Shown here: one piece after another, positions 1-12,083 of the stretch
Position numbering within the stretch: the stretch's first letter is position 1
How the letters are laid out: each line of letters starts with the position of its first letter
Source: Planctomycetaceae bacterium
GTDB taxonomy: Bacteria; Planctomycetota; Planctomycetia; Pirellulales; Pirellulaceae
Assembly: GCA_020638995.1 (NCBI GenBank)
Contig: JACKHM010000001.1
Coordinates: forward strand, 3,286,001-3,350,000
Direction: 5' to 3'
Length of the DNA stretch: 64,000 nucleotides
Program-made: the position numbers and the translations under genes
Notes under the pieces: generated by a model
Seen by the model: the letters and a program-made list of their open reading frames with translations, nothing else
The model's database searches: none
What the model was told of the DNA's origin: nothing

Positions 1-690
1 GCTGCCCCATAGCCGCGCGTACAATGCTTGTCCGGGCGCGTTACCAACCGAGATCATCGTAATGTATGCCGGCAAGTCCTCGTTGGGGCTGCCTAGTCCA
101 TAGCTCAGCCATGCGCCCATGCTAGGACGCCCAAGCTGCTGCGTGCCCGTGTTAATGTAGGTGATAGCTGGATCGTGATTAATCGCCTCGGTGTTCATCG
201 AGCGGATAATCGCCAAATCATCGACAATCGATGCAATGTTTGGCAACAGTTCGGCGTTGACCCACGTGCCGCGTTCGCCATGCCGAGTGAACTTGAACAT
301 CGGCGCGACACACGGAAAGGACTTCTGACCGCTAGTCATTCCGGTTAACCGCTGGCCCTGCCGAATCGATTCAGGTAACTCCGTGCCATGAATCTTTCGC
401 ATGGCTGGTTTGTAATCGAACAAGTCAATGTGGCTCGGACCGCCTGCCATGAACAAATAGATGACACGTTTCGCTTTGGGAGCGAAGTGAGGCAAGTTCG
501 GCAATCTGCCCGCGACCAAAGAGTCTGCGTTGGCGAGAGATTGCAACGCCATTGCACCTAGGGCGCCGGTCGCGCCCGCCAAAAACGCGCGGCGGGTGGG
601 AACGTCAATCGGTTGAACATCGAACATCGAACGTCCAACGTCGAACTTTGAACTTTGTAGTATCGGAATTTGGGATTGGTTAGGTTTCAT
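1..690 (-). CDS. DUF1501 family protein, C-terminus cut by window edge
   Basis: The first 230 residues of a DUF1501 protein read leftward off the window. A Tat-like segment (TRRAFLAGATGALGA, about residues 32-46) suggests export. The family hallmark VIYLFMAGGPSHIDLFDYKP follows, then LAIIRSMNTEAINHDP and GRPSMGAWLSYGLGS. DUF1501 proteins are sulfatase-fold relatives that pair with PSD1 cytochrome proteins in planctomycetes; their reaction is unknown. The ATG at 690 overlaps the stop of the four-helix-bundle gene (ATGA), which suggests coupled translation. Residues 13-26 are encoded by a heptamer repeat array, so the ancestral start may instead be the ATG at 627, which lies inside the array. 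Family assignment is firm; the start is uncertain. Confidence 0.9.
   Translation of the reverse strand, partial: MKPNQSQIPILQSSKFDVGRSMFDVQPIDVPTRRAFLAGATGALGAMALQSLANADSLVAGRLPNLPHFAPKAKRVIYLFMAGGPSHIDLFDYKPAMRKIHGTELPESIRQGQRLTGMTSGQKSFPCVAPMFKFTRHGERGTWVNAELLPNIASIVDDLAIIRSMNTEAINHDPAITYINTGTQQLGRPSMGAWLSYGLGSPNEDLPAYITMISVGNAPGQALYARLWGS
612..653 (-). repeat. Left heptamer array (inverted relative to 1090-1128)
   Basis: On the minus strand, six consecutive 7-mers of the form GTTYRAY run from 653 to 612: GTTCAAA, GTTCGAC, GTTGGAC, GTTCGAT, GTTCGAT, GTTCAAC. The same kind of array occurs on the plus strand at 1090-1128. The two therefore face outward on either side of the four-helix-bundle gene. 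The first 34 positions of the two arms (646 to 613 and 1090 to 1123) match at 28 positions, and most differences are transitions. Confidence 0.8.
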
Positions 691-1067
691 GGGCCATCCG
701 CCTTTTGAGCTGTCTTCAGGCTTGCGACGAAGATACGTATAAGTTCGTCAGTTTCTTTCACGAGTGGATTCAGCAAGTCCGTCTTATCGAGTAGCGGTAT
801 CCGCTGAATCAACTTAAGCCATCTCTGTGTTTCACGAAGTTCCTTCAATGCGATCTTCATCTTATGAATAAAGTCTCGGCGCGATTCGGCGGCTTGGGAT
901 TCGCCGTGGTGCGCCATCGGTGCCGTCCCGCTCCGCAAAACTTGTCCGCTAACATGTTTTCCCGTCTGAGTTCTCGGCAGTGCCTCGGCCAATCGCACAA
1001 TCCTCGCTGCATACTCCAAAAGCCGCTCTTCCAAATCAAACTGCGGCGTGTTGCTCTTATCCGCCAT
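687..1067 (-). CDS. Four-helix-bundle protein (S23 / IVS-encoded type)
   Basis: This 126-residue, almost wholly helical protein fits the four helix bundle (S23, TIGR02436-type) family. Visible signs are the early FDLEERLLEYAARIVRLAEALP helix, the central SGQVLRSGTAPMAHHGESQAA turn, DFIHKMKIALKELRETQRWL, and a final helix of the NPLVKETDELIRIFVASL type. Relatives are encoded in 23S rRNA intervening sequences, and the Avd proteins of diversity-generating retroelements share the fold. Their function is unclear; nucleic-acid binding is suspected. It lies between a PSD1 gene and its DUF1501 partner, is flanked by outward-facing heptamer arrays, and its stop overlaps the DUF1501 start. I infer a small inserted module rather than an original operon member. 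Confidence 0.85.
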   Translation of the reverse strand: MADKSNTPQFDLEERLLEYAARIVRLAEALPRTQTGKHVSGQVLRSGTAPMAHHGESQAAESRRDFIHKMKIALKELRETQRWLKLIQRIPLLDKTDLLNPLVKETDELIRIFVASLKTAQKADGP

Positions 1068-1089
1068 AGCGAGTTTTCTTTACTTCAAT

Positions 1090-1128
1090 GTTCGGCGTTG
1101 GATGTTCGATGTTTGGCGTTCCAAGTTC
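1090..1128 (+). repeat. Right heptamer array (inverted relative to 612-653)
   Basis: Plus-strand 7-mers GTTCGGC, GTTGGAT, GTTCGAT, GTTTGGC, GTTCCAA and a partial GTTC end one base before the PSD1 stop codon (1129-1131, minus strand). With the left array this makes imperfect terminal inverted repeats around the four-helix-bundle gene. Confidence 0.8.
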
Positions 1129-4305
<3,177 letters not shown>

Positions 4306-4616
4306 GGGGAACGACGACTTTGGGAAGGGAGAGGCTATTGGGGGAAGGAACTTGGCAGGCGTACTGCCATCTTAACCAGTCTTCCCCATTGAGTGAAACA
4401 CTTCCTTGTGACGAATGCCCGTCCACCGCGGGGCTGGCGGCGGGTTGACTGGCAGGTATCGGCCTCGAAAGCAGCAAGAAAGTCGCGAGAAGACTGGCAT
4501 TCTGGACTGCGAAGATATTAAACTCAACAGGACCTACCGCTGACGGAAACGCATCGTCGGCACGCTCCCCCAATACATAAGCATTCAGCCACTTCCATTA
4601 ATGAGGAGTACAAACA
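4306..4616. other. Divergent intergenic region, no gene seen
   Basis: 311 bp between the divergently transcribed PSD1 gene and the Gfo/Idh/MocA gene. It should carry both promoters. I see no convincing sigma-70 boxes, repeat or RNA gene. Confidence 0.5.
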
Positions 4617-6125
4617 GTGTCTAAGATTTCACGTCGTCGATTTGTTCAAAGCTCGCTGGCTGCGTCCGCTGCAGTTGCGATCGCGCCACGATTTGGGCGA
4701 GCCCAATCCGCCAATGAGAAGTTGGGTGTGGCGGTGATTGGCGCCGGAGGACGCGGTGGTGAGCATATTGGTCGCTGGCTGCACGATCCACGCACCGAAA
4801 TTCTGTACATCGTCGACGCCGATGAAGAAGCTGGGGCCAGACGTTGTGACGCGGTTGCTAAACAGCAGGGAAAACGCCCAACATTTGCAAAAGATATGCG
4901 TACAGCGTTTGACGACAAGACAGTCGATTTTATTAGCACAGCAACTCCGAATCACTGGCACGCACTGTGCGGCGTGTGGGCCATGCAAGCGGGCAAGGAC
5001 GCGTATGTCGAAAAACCGGTGTGCCACAACATCGCCGAAGGCAGCGCGTTGATTGCGGCAGCTCGCAAGTACAACAAGATGTGCCAGGTTGGCACGCAAT
5101 GTCGATCGAGCAAAGCTTGCCAAGACGCGGTGGCATTTATCGCGGCGGGCGGCATTGGCGAAGTGAATTTGTCGCGTGCGCTGTGCTATAAGCGCCGCAA
5201 ATCGATCGGAGCATTGGGTGACTACCCCGTGCCGTCATCGGTGGACTTCAATCTTTGGAGCGGCCCGGCGCAATACACCGACCCACGCGTCACTCGCAGC
5301 AAGTTCCACTACGATTGGCATTGGCAGCGATTGTACGGCAACGGTGATAGCGGCAACCAAGGTCCGCACCAAACTGACATCGCTCGTTGGGGACTCGGTA
5401 TCGACACTCACCCCACCGGCATCATCACTTATGGCGGACGGCTGGGATATCAAGCCGAAAGGAACGATCCCAGCTACGTGGATGCCGGTGATACGGCGAA
5501 TACGGAAGTGTCGGTCTTTGATTACGGCAACAAGTGTATCGTGTTCGAAACACGTGGACTTGAGATTAAAGACGCCGCGGACGAAGAACTGAACAAGTTG
5601 TTTGGAAACGCAAGCGGCAACAAGATCGGCGTTGTGTTCTACGGCTCCGAGGGCTATGTCGTGCAACGAACGTATTCACACTGCGTTGCGATGGACAAGG
5701 AGTTCAATGTTATCAAGGAATTCAAGGGTGGTGAAAACCACTTCGAGAATTTCATCGATGCGTGCATCAGCCGCAATGCGGAAGATCTCAATGCAGATGT
5801 TCGTGAAGGTCACTTGTCGGCTGGGATGAGCCATCTCGGCAACATTTCCTACTACCTTGGCGAGAACAACAAAGTCTCAATCGATGAGGTACGTCAAGCG
5901 TTGAGCGGCATCAAAAGCCTGGACAACAACGATAAAACGCTGGATCGAACCGTTCAGCACCTGAAGGACAACAACGTCGATCTAGATAAGTATCAACTCT
6001 CGCTCGGACCGCAGCTAACATTCGACCCGGATCGTGAAGTCTTCCCCGATTCGCCCGAGGCCACGGCGCTGTGCACTCGCGAGTATCGACAGGGATTTGT
6101 TTGCCCAACTGCGGACAAGGTATAG
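4617..6125 (+). CDS. Secreted Gfo/Idh/MocA family oxidoreductase
   Basis: A 502-residue NAD(P)-dependent oxidoreductase with a Tat signal (SRRRFVQSSLAASAAVAIAP) and a Rossmann glycine motif VAVIGAGGRGGEHIGRW. It also carries the family signature FISTATPNHWHALCGVWAMQAGKDAYVEKPV, whose EKP lysine is catalytic. A C-terminal domain follows with GNGDSGNQGPHQTDIARWGLG. Many planctomycete paralogues are exported and annotated by similarity to inositol or glucose-fructose dehydrogenases; the substrate here is unknown. The start is GTG, supported by GAGGAG at 4603-4608, eight bases upstream. A hairpin terminator follows the stop. Confidence 0.93.
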   Translation: MSKISRRRFVQSSLAASAAVAIAPRFGRAQSANEKLGVAVIGAGGRGGEHIGRWLHDPRTEILYIVDADEEAGARRCDAVAKQQGKRPTFAKDMRTAFDDKTVDFISTATPNHWHALCGVWAMQAGKDAYVEKPVCHNIAEGSALIAAARKYNKMCQVGTQCRSSKACQDAVAFIAAGGIGEVNLSRALCYKRRKSIGALGDYPVPSSVDFNLWSGPAQYTDPRVTRSKFHYDWHWQRLYGNGDSGNQGPHQTDIARWGLGIDTHPTGIITYGGRLGYQAERNDPSYVDAGDTANTEVSVFDYGNKCIVFETRGLEIKDAADEELNKLFGNASGNKIGVVFYGSEGYVVQRTYSHCVAMDKEFNVIKEFKGGENHFENFIDACISRNAEDLNADVREGHLSAGMSHLGNISYYLGENNKVSIDEVRQALSGIKSLDNNDKTLDRTVQHLKDNNVDLDKYQLSLGPQLTFDPDREVFPDSPEATALCTREYRQGFVCPTADKV

Positions 6126-6181
6126 CTGGCTCGTCGTCCCGCGAGCTTCGGCAATTCTGCCCCGTGGTGGAACAAGAAAGA

Positions 6182-6217
6182 GGAAAGGCTCTGGGTATCC
6201 CCAGAGCCTTTCTTCGA
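6182..6217. terminator. Bidirectional hairpin terminator
   Basis: A 13-bp perfect stem (6183-6195 with 6200-6212, GGCTCTGGG/CCCAGAGCC at its core) has a four-base loop and pyrimidine-rich flanks on both strands. It lies between the convergent Gfo/Idh/MocA and alginate-export genes. Confidence 0.8.
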
Positions 6218-6241
6218 TTGGGCGCTGATAGCGTAAGTGCA

Positions 6242-7876
6242 TTAGAAGTCGAGGTGCCACTGCACGTAGGCAAAATCAGCGTCGCCGTTGTAAGGTACAC
6301 CAGCGGTCGTGGCGTAATATGCACCCGCGAAGAAATGCGAGTAGCCATAGACTACGCTTGTCCGGGGTGTGATGTTGTGCGTGATCAGGAAGTCGATCTC
6401 GTGGCCCAGATCCTTGCTACCGCTCGATCCTGCGGTCTGACCATTGAAGGCTGTCATGTCGACGTTGTAAGGGACGTCGTTGCCATTGGCGAGCCGGAAA
6501 TAGTGATACCAGATCAACAACTGCACCTTGTCGGTTAGGTTGGCCGTCAACTGGACGTTCATATCCTGGAGATTTCGGCGGCCAAAGATGTCCATGAACC
6601 CGTTGTACTTGTGGGCCAACGGTTCGTAATGGTGATATCCGTTGCCCACGGCATTGGCACCGGACGCCCAGTCGTAGTAGCCCCACAGCGTAGGTGAAAA
6701 GATCGTACAAGGGAATTTGCGGCCCAATCCGGCTGTGACTGCTCCGGCGCCATGCCCGGTGTTGTCTGCATTGGTGCCGAACTGAACAGCTGCCTCCAAC
6801 TCATACAACCAGTCGCCTTCGCTGCCCCAATAACGTGTGCCGAGTGTATCGTAACGAAACCCACTAGGGAGGATATCTTCGTAGTCCAAGGCGAGCCAAT
6901 ACGCTTCGAGGTTGTCGCGGCAGAGCCCTTTATAGGTCCCATAGAGTCCGTAAAGTTGGCGGTCCAGATTCGGGGGATCGAGTTTTTTGGCATGTGCCGC
7001 GTCGCGATGCATCGGTCGCAGCCAGAACCCATCGATGTCCCAGGTTTCTCCTTTCCACATGGCTCGGGCACCATCAAAAGTCCGGCGGGTGTTTCCCCAA
7101 TCGAGAGGCGACACCATTCGTTGCGCCCCTAACATAATCTCCTGACGTCCTACCCGCGCGCCGATCGTACCCCGGCCGAGATCGTAGCCCTTGAATTCGA
7201 CAAACAAGTTCTGCAACTCAGTGCGGTTCTCTTCGATCACCCGTGGTGGGCCGCTTCCAAGTTCGCTGGCTGCGTCGAGCATCTCGCCGTAAAAGCGGAA
7301 GTGGCTGCCGTACTCTGCATTCAAGTACAGTCGCGTCCGATGCAACAGGAAATCGTCATCGTCGCCGGTGAGGCCAAGGAAGTTTGGAATCCCGACGTTA
7401 TTGATGTTCTGTTCGTGGTGGTACCGCATCCGATATTGACCGCCGACATCCACCATCCAGCAATCGCCGACGGGCAGACGCTTGAATCGGTCGCCTAGGT
7501 AGGTTTCGCAGCACCCTGCGTTGGCCAGGTAACTGAAGTCGTTTGCATAGAAGACACCCTTGTGAGAAGCCGCTGCCGCCTTGCGAATGGCCGCACATCC
7601 TGCTTTGCCATCGCCCTTCCCACCCAGGCATGAATCACAATTACAACCTTTGCCACCTGGCTTTGAGTCTCCCAAATCAACGGCGTCAAAGACCTCAATC
7701 ATTATGGATGCTTCATGGATCACTTCGTCTGAGCCATCAACACCCGCAATCAGGGCATCGTTCGGGACGCTGGTGCCCGTGTCCTCAAAATGTCTACCCT
7801 GCTGACCGATAGCCGATGTGCCGGCGCATAGTGCGAGGACTGCAAACGTGAGGAACTCTGGAGTGCGGTACCGCAT
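6242..7876 (-). CDS. Alginate-export-type outer membrane porin
   Basis: A 544-residue predicted outer-membrane beta-barrel with signal peptide (FLTFAVLALCAGTSAIGQ). From about residue 145 it matches the alginate export (AlgE-like, PF13372) pattern: YRMRYHHEQN, LHRTRLYLNAEYG, FYGEML, LQNLFVEFKG, ARVGRQEIMLGAQRMVSPLDWGNTRRTFDG. It ends in aromatic FAYVQWHLDF, a typical barrel C-terminus. Residues about 75-140 form a Cys- and Gly-rich segment (GGKGCNCDSC, GKAGC, NAGCC, VGDC) not expected in the barrel family. It is a single-gene unit convergent with the upstream oxidoreductase. The transported substrate cannot be read from the sequence. Confidence 0.85.
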   Translation of the reverse strand: MRYRTPEFLTFAVLALCAGTSAIGQQGRHFEDTGTSVPNDALIAGVDGSDEVIHEASIMIEVFDAVDLGDSKPGGKGCNCDSCLGGKGDGKAGCAAIRKAAAASHKGVFYANDFSYLANAGCCETYLGDRFKRLPVGDCWMVDVGGQYRMRYHHEQNINNVGIPNFLGLTGDDDDFLLHRTRLYLNAEYGSHFRFYGEMLDAASELGSGPPRVIEENRTELQNLFVEFKGYDLGRGTIGARVGRQEIMLGAQRMVSPLDWGNTRRTFDGARAMWKGETWDIDGFWLRPMHRDAAHAKKLDPPNLDRQLYGLYGTYKGLCRDNLEAYWLALDYEDILPSGFRYDTLGTRYWGSEGDWLYELEAAVQFGTNADNTGHGAGAVTAGLGRKFPCTIFSPTLWGYYDWASGANAVGNGYHHYEPLAHKYNGFMDIFGRRNLQDMNVQLTANLTDKVQLLIWYHYFRLANGNDVPYNVDMTAFNGQTAGSSGSKDLGHEIDFLITHNITPRTSVVYGYSHFFAGAYYATTAGVPYNGDADFAYVQWHLDF

Positions 7877-8203
7877 CGCTTTTAACCCTGGCGTGAGAGG
7901 TTCGATAGGCGCGATTCAGAGGTATACCGGTTGGGAGGATTGAAACACGACTCTCCTATGCACCTACTCTGTTTACTTCGGCCCGAGTGACAGGCCGCAT
8001 CAGGGCGATTTGTGAACATTATCCGCGGGAATCGCTGCGAGTGTGAAACTGTACGGACGAGTTGAAATATTCGCCTTCATCGGCGCACGAGTGCGCTGAC
8101 CCGTTCCAACGTGGCGATCTTTGCGGAGGTTCACCCCAGACAAAAAAAGCCCCAGCAATCTTGAGAGACTGCTGGGGCCTTTCATCATCACACTATGGTC
8201 AGG
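7877..8203. other. Intergenic region, porin upstream and ppdK terminator
   Basis: 327 bp holding the upstream region of the porin gene and the ppdK terminator (8142-8180). I see no other gene or RNA. Confidence 0.5.
8142..8180 (-). terminator. Rho-independent terminator of ppdK
   Basis: On the minus strand a GCCCCAGCA-type 9-bp stem (8149-8157 with 8170-8178) is followed by seven T residues. This is a classic intrinsic terminator 24 bp after the ppdK stop. Confidence 0.9.
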
Positions 8204-10879
8204 CTACTCGTTGTTTAATGCAGCTTGAGCAGCTGCCAGACGAGCGATCGGCACTCGGAACGGGGAACAGCTTACATAGTTCAAGCCGACGCGATGACAG
8301 AAGTCGATCGATGCCGGGTCCCCGCCATGCTCGCCACAAATGCCGACTTTCAGATCCTTGCGAGTCTTGCGACCTTTCTGTACCCCCATTTCGACCAGTT
8401 GCCCGACGCCAGTTTGGTCTAACGATTGGAAGGGGTCGACTTGCAGAATTTCCTGCTTCAGGTAATCAGGGAGGAACGAGTTGATGTCGTCGCGGCTGTA
8501 GCCGAACGTCATTTGAGTCAAGTCATTCGTTCCAAAGCTGAAGAATTCAGCGTGTTCGGCAATTTGATCGGCCGTCAAAGCAGCTCGCGGAATCTCGATC
8601 ATAGTACCGATCGAAATGTCGAGACTGCCAGTAAACTTCTTTGCGGCTTTAACCTTTTCGATCGTCTCTTCAGCCAAAGCACGCAGCGTTGATAGCTCGG
8701 CGACCGTCCCGACAAGCGGAATCATGATTTCCGGCTGAGCCTTGATGTTCTTGGCCTTGCACGCAATTGCGGCTTCGACGATCGCGGTCACTTGCATCTC
8801 GAGAATTTCGGGATAGGTGATGCTCAATCGGCAACCACGATGGCCGAGCATGGGATTCGCCTCGTGTAGTTGATCCACGCGGCCTTCAACATCGCTGGCC
8901 TTTAAACCCAACAACTTTGCGATATCGGCTTGAGCCTTCTTTTCGTGGGGAAGGAACTCATGCAACGGCGGATCGAGCAAACGCACTGTTACCGGCAATC
9001 CTTTCATGGCAGTAAAAATGCCGATGAAGTCTTTGCGTTGAAAGGGCAGGAGCTTCTTCAAAGCCTTCCGGCGCGACGGTTCGTCTTCTGCCAGAATCAT
9101 CTCACGCATTGCCGTAATGCGGTCGCCCTCGAAGAACATATGCTCGGTTCGGCAGAGCCCAATTCCCTCGGCGCCAAAGTCGCGCGCTCGCTGCGCATCT
9201 TCGGGAGTGTCCGCATTCGTGCGAATCCCGAGTTTTCGATACTTGTCGGCCCATTTCATGACTTTGGCGAAATCGCCCGAAAGCGAGGGTGTAACGGTTG
9301 CGATAGCACCGGCCATGACTTGGCCAGTCGACCCATCCAGCGAGATCGTGTCCTTATGTGTGTACGTTTTGCCGTTAACTGTGATCTTGCGTGCTTTCTC
9401 ATCAATGTGGATGCTGCCGGCACCAGCAACACAGCAGCGTCCCCAGCCACGGGCTACAACCGCTGCGTGGCTGGTCATGCCGCCAGTGCTCGTCAGAATG
9501 CCCGCCGCGCTGTGCATACCATCAACATCCTCGGGGCTGGTTTCATTTCGCACCAACAGCACCTTCTCCCCAGCCGCTGTTCGAGCGACGGCTTCTTCTG
9601 CGGTAAACGCCAGGGTACCGACTGCCGCGCCTGGCGAAGCTGGAAGCCCGGTCGTCAGCACATCGGCCTTAGCTTTAGCGGCCGGATCAAAACTGGGCAG
9701 CAAAAGTTGCGTCAGGTCGTTGGCCGGGATCCGCTTGACCGCGGTTTTCTCGTCGATTAGCTTCTCACGTACCATATCGCAGGCCACTTTGACGGCGGCG
9801 GCACCGGTGCGCTTACCGTTACGAGTTTGCAACATGTAGAGCTTGCCGCCCTCGATGGTGAACTCGATGTCCTGCATGTCTTTGTAATGCGTTTCCAAAA
9901 TCTTTTTGATATCGAGGAGTTGCTTGTAGACAGTTTTGCCTAGAGTCGGCAATTCATCAGTTTTCCAACCGGGCATCTCGTCGACGGGTTGCGGCGTCCG
10001 AATGCCGGCGACGACGTCTTCCCCTTGCGCATTGACAAGGAACTCTCCGTAGAATTTATTCTCGCCAGTCGATGGATTGCGAGTAAAAGCGACGCCCGTG
10101 CCGCTGTCGAGCCCCATGTTACCGTAGGCCATCGCCTGAACATTGACGGCCGTGCCAGCCAAGCCAAAGATGCCTTCGACTTCGCGGTAGCGGATCGCAC
10201 GAGGCGTCTGCCAGCTCTTGAAGACCGCTTCGATGGCGAGTGCTAACTGCTTGAAGGGATCCTGTGGGAAATCTTGCTTCGTGTACTTCTTGAACACTGC
10301 CTTGTAGGCTTCGCACAACTCTTTAAGCCCTTCCGCTGGTACATCGGTATCGAGCGCGGCTTTGTACTTCTTTTTGATCTTGGTGAATTCGGCTTCGTAA
10401 TGTTCGTGGTCGATTTCCATGACAACATCGCCAAACATATTGATCAAACGGCGATAGGCGTCGTAAGCAAACCGTTCGTTGCCGGTGGCCGCGATCAGGC
10501 CTTGGACGGATTTGTCTGTCATGCCAAGGTTGAGTACAGTGTCCATCATCCCCGGCATCGAAACAGCCGCACCCGATCGGACCGAGACGAGCAGCGGCGA
10601 CTTGTCATCACCGAATTTCTTGCCGAGCTCTTTTTCGAGGGTCTTCACACCTGCGTGGACTTCGTCCATCAAACCTTTGGGAAGTTGGCGACCTTCCTTG
10701 TAGTAGTTCGCGCACACTTCGGTGGTGATTGTCAGTCCAGGCGGAACAGGTAGCCCAATCGCCGTCATCTCCGCGAGATTCAAGCCCTTGCCACCTAGCA
10801 AGGCTTTTGACTTTCCGCGGCCGTCGCAACGAGTCTGCCCAAAGTAGTAGACCATTTTGTTGGAAGATTTCTTTGCCAT
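8204..10879 (-). CDS. ppdK: Pyruvate, phosphate dikinase
   Basis: An 891-residue full-length PPDK, which interconverts pyruvate, ATP and phosphate with phosphoenolpyruvate, AMP and pyrophosphate in the cytoplasm. Visible are the N-terminal ATP-grasp domain (YYFGQTRCDGRGKSKALLGGKG, SVRSGAAVSMPGMMDTVLNLG), the swivelling domain with the phosphorylated His in GGMTSHAAVVARGWGRCCVAG (about residue 471), and the PEP-binding barrel (GIGLCRTEHMFF, GHRGCRLSITYPEI, SFGTNDLTQMTFG). The catalytic Cys is in GICGEHGGDP near residue 850. The gene stands alone with its own terminator. It likely lets the cell run glycolysis reversibly with pyrophosphate. Confidence 0.98.
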   Translation of the reverse strand: MAKKSSNKMVYYFGQTRCDGRGKSKALLGGKGLNLAEMTAIGLPVPPGLTITTEVCANYYKEGRQLPKGLMDEVHAGVKTLEKELGKKFGDDKSPLLVSVRSGAAVSMPGMMDTVLNLGMTDKSVQGLIAATGNERFAYDAYRRLINMFGDVVMEIDHEHYEAEFTKIKKKYKAALDTDVPAEGLKELCEAYKAVFKKYTKQDFPQDPFKQLALAIEAVFKSWQTPRAIRYREVEGIFGLAGTAVNVQAMAYGNMGLDSGTGVAFTRNPSTGENKFYGEFLVNAQGEDVVAGIRTPQPVDEMPGWKTDELPTLGKTVYKQLLDIKKILETHYKDMQDIEFTIEGGKLYMLQTRNGKRTGAAAVKVACDMVREKLIDEKTAVKRIPANDLTQLLLPSFDPAAKAKADVLTTGLPASPGAAVGTLAFTAEEAVARTAAGEKVLLVRNETSPEDVDGMHSAAGILTSTGGMTSHAAVVARGWGRCCVAGAGSIHIDEKARKITVNGKTYTHKDTISLDGSTGQVMAGAIATVTPSLSGDFAKVMKWADKYRKLGIRTNADTPEDAQRARDFGAEGIGLCRTEHMFFEGDRITAMREMILAEDEPSRRKALKKLLPFQRKDFIGIFTAMKGLPVTVRLLDPPLHEFLPHEKKAQADIAKLLGLKASDVEGRVDQLHEANPMLGHRGCRLSITYPEILEMQVTAIVEAAIACKAKNIKAQPEIMIPLVGTVAELSTLRALAEETIEKVKAAKKFTGSLDISIGTMIEIPRAALTADQIAEHAEFFSFGTNDLTQMTFGYSRDDINSFLPDYLKQEILQVDPFQSLDQTGVGQLVEMGVQKGRKTRKDLKVGICGEHGGDPASIDFCHRVGLNYVSCSPFRVPIARLAAAQAALNNE

Positions 10880-11261
10880 TATCGAGTACCTTCTTTTATG
10901 AGAATTCGGTGTGTTTGTCTTGGTTGGAGTCCGCTTCGAGTTCCCGCACGCTAGCGATCAATTCGGGTTTACATGAATGTAAATCGAAGATTGTGCTACG
11001 GGCGGAGCCGGTGGTACGCTCGCAGCATAACCGATTCTCCGTCAGCGGAAATGTTGCTAGAGTCCCTGACGGCAGATTGCGAGACGTAGATAAGCCGCAA
11101 AGTCTAGCAGTGCAGATTCGGACCGTCAATGAACCACGAACCCTATGATGGAGCTCGTTTGACCGACCATTGAGCCGATGGTTTCGCAGCCTCAATTACG
11201 TGGCTACCCTACTCTCGCGGTCGAGTGTTTTGGCTTCTGACGGAATGGATTAGGTATTCAC
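10880..11261. other. Divergent intergenic region, no gene seen
   Basis: 382 bp between ppdK (minus) and the CPBP protease gene (plus). It should contain both promoters. No RNA fold, repeat or credible ORF was recognised. Confidence 0.5.
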
Positions 11262-11885
11262 GTGGCTCCTACGCAAAAAAATAGCGACGACTCATTTGTT
11301 ACTACAGCGTTTTCGTTTGAAGCGGCGCTTGGCGTCGGGGCCCTGCTTATCGGCTGGGCCGTCAGCATCGACCCTTTGGGAACCGTACCTGTCTTACGGG
11401 AAGCGACCGTCTACCACTACATGCGGTCGCTGTTTTGGGGCAGCGTAGCGACGGTCCCACTTCTTGCAGGGTTGTTGGTAATCGACCGTCTCCCCTTCCG
11501 TTGGCTACTGCGGACTCGCCGATTGGTGTCCTCGCGAATTCTGCCTTTATTCTCGCCGCTTTCGTTGTTTGAGATGGCGGCGATCTCCTTGGCTGCGGGT
11601 TTTGGCGAAGAATTATTGTTTCGCGGATTGTTACAAAGTGGCATCGCGGAGTTCGCGGGGGGGAAGAGTGGAGCCGTTGTTGCGATCATAGCGACGTCAC
11701 TCTTATTCGGCCTCTGCCATTGGATTACGCCCGGCTACGCGGCCCTCGCCATGGTGGCCAGTCTGTACTTGGGCATACTCTTTGCGCGAACTGGGAACCT
11801 GCTCGTACCCTTGATCGCGCATGGGCTCTACGACTTTTTGGCACTGGTCTATCTGACGCGGTCCCTGATATCGGAACAGGAGTAA
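11262..11885 (+). CDS. CPBP family intramembrane glutamic endopeptidase
   Basis: A 207-residue multi-pass membrane protein of the CPBP (CAAX protease and bacteriocin-processing, Abi, Rce1-like) family. All three signature motifs are present: EExxxR in FGEELLFRG (about 115-121), FxxxH in FGLCHW (about 149-153) and HxxxD in HGLYDF (about 186-190). The glutamate and histidine are the catalytic centre in Rce1. Prokaryotic members cleave membrane substrates, including immunity and signalling proteins; the substrate here is unknown. The start is GTG. The gene is monocistronic. Confidence 0.9.
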   Translation: MAPTQKNSDDSFVTTAFSFEAALGVGALLIGWAVSIDPLGTVPVLREATVYHYMRSLFWGSVATVPLLAGLLVIDRLPFRWLLRTRRLVSSRILPLFSPLSLFEMAAISLAAGFGEELLFRGLLQSGIAEFAGGKSGAVVAIIATSLLFGLCHWITPGYAALAMVASLYLGILFARTGNLLVPLIAHGLYDFLALVYLTRSLISEQE

Positions 11886-12083
11886 GCGTTCTTTGGTGTT
11901 GGTACTTACGAGAGTCCGGCACCTGTTTCGAAGGTCCAACACTGCGGCGAAGTTTTTGAGTCACAGGGTTGTTTTTGTCACTTCTGCTATTCAATGCCAA
12001 GATAAGCAGATAAAGTGCGAACTATGGAGACTTGCTCGCGTTAATCCAGTCCGCTAATACATTGAAATGAAGGAGCCCTGGCT

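Noticed and set aside
9117..9839. 240-codon open frame on the plus strand inside ppdK
   Set aside because: It lies wholly antisense to a full-length, motif-complete ppdK; the frame is open because of codon bias in the real gene.
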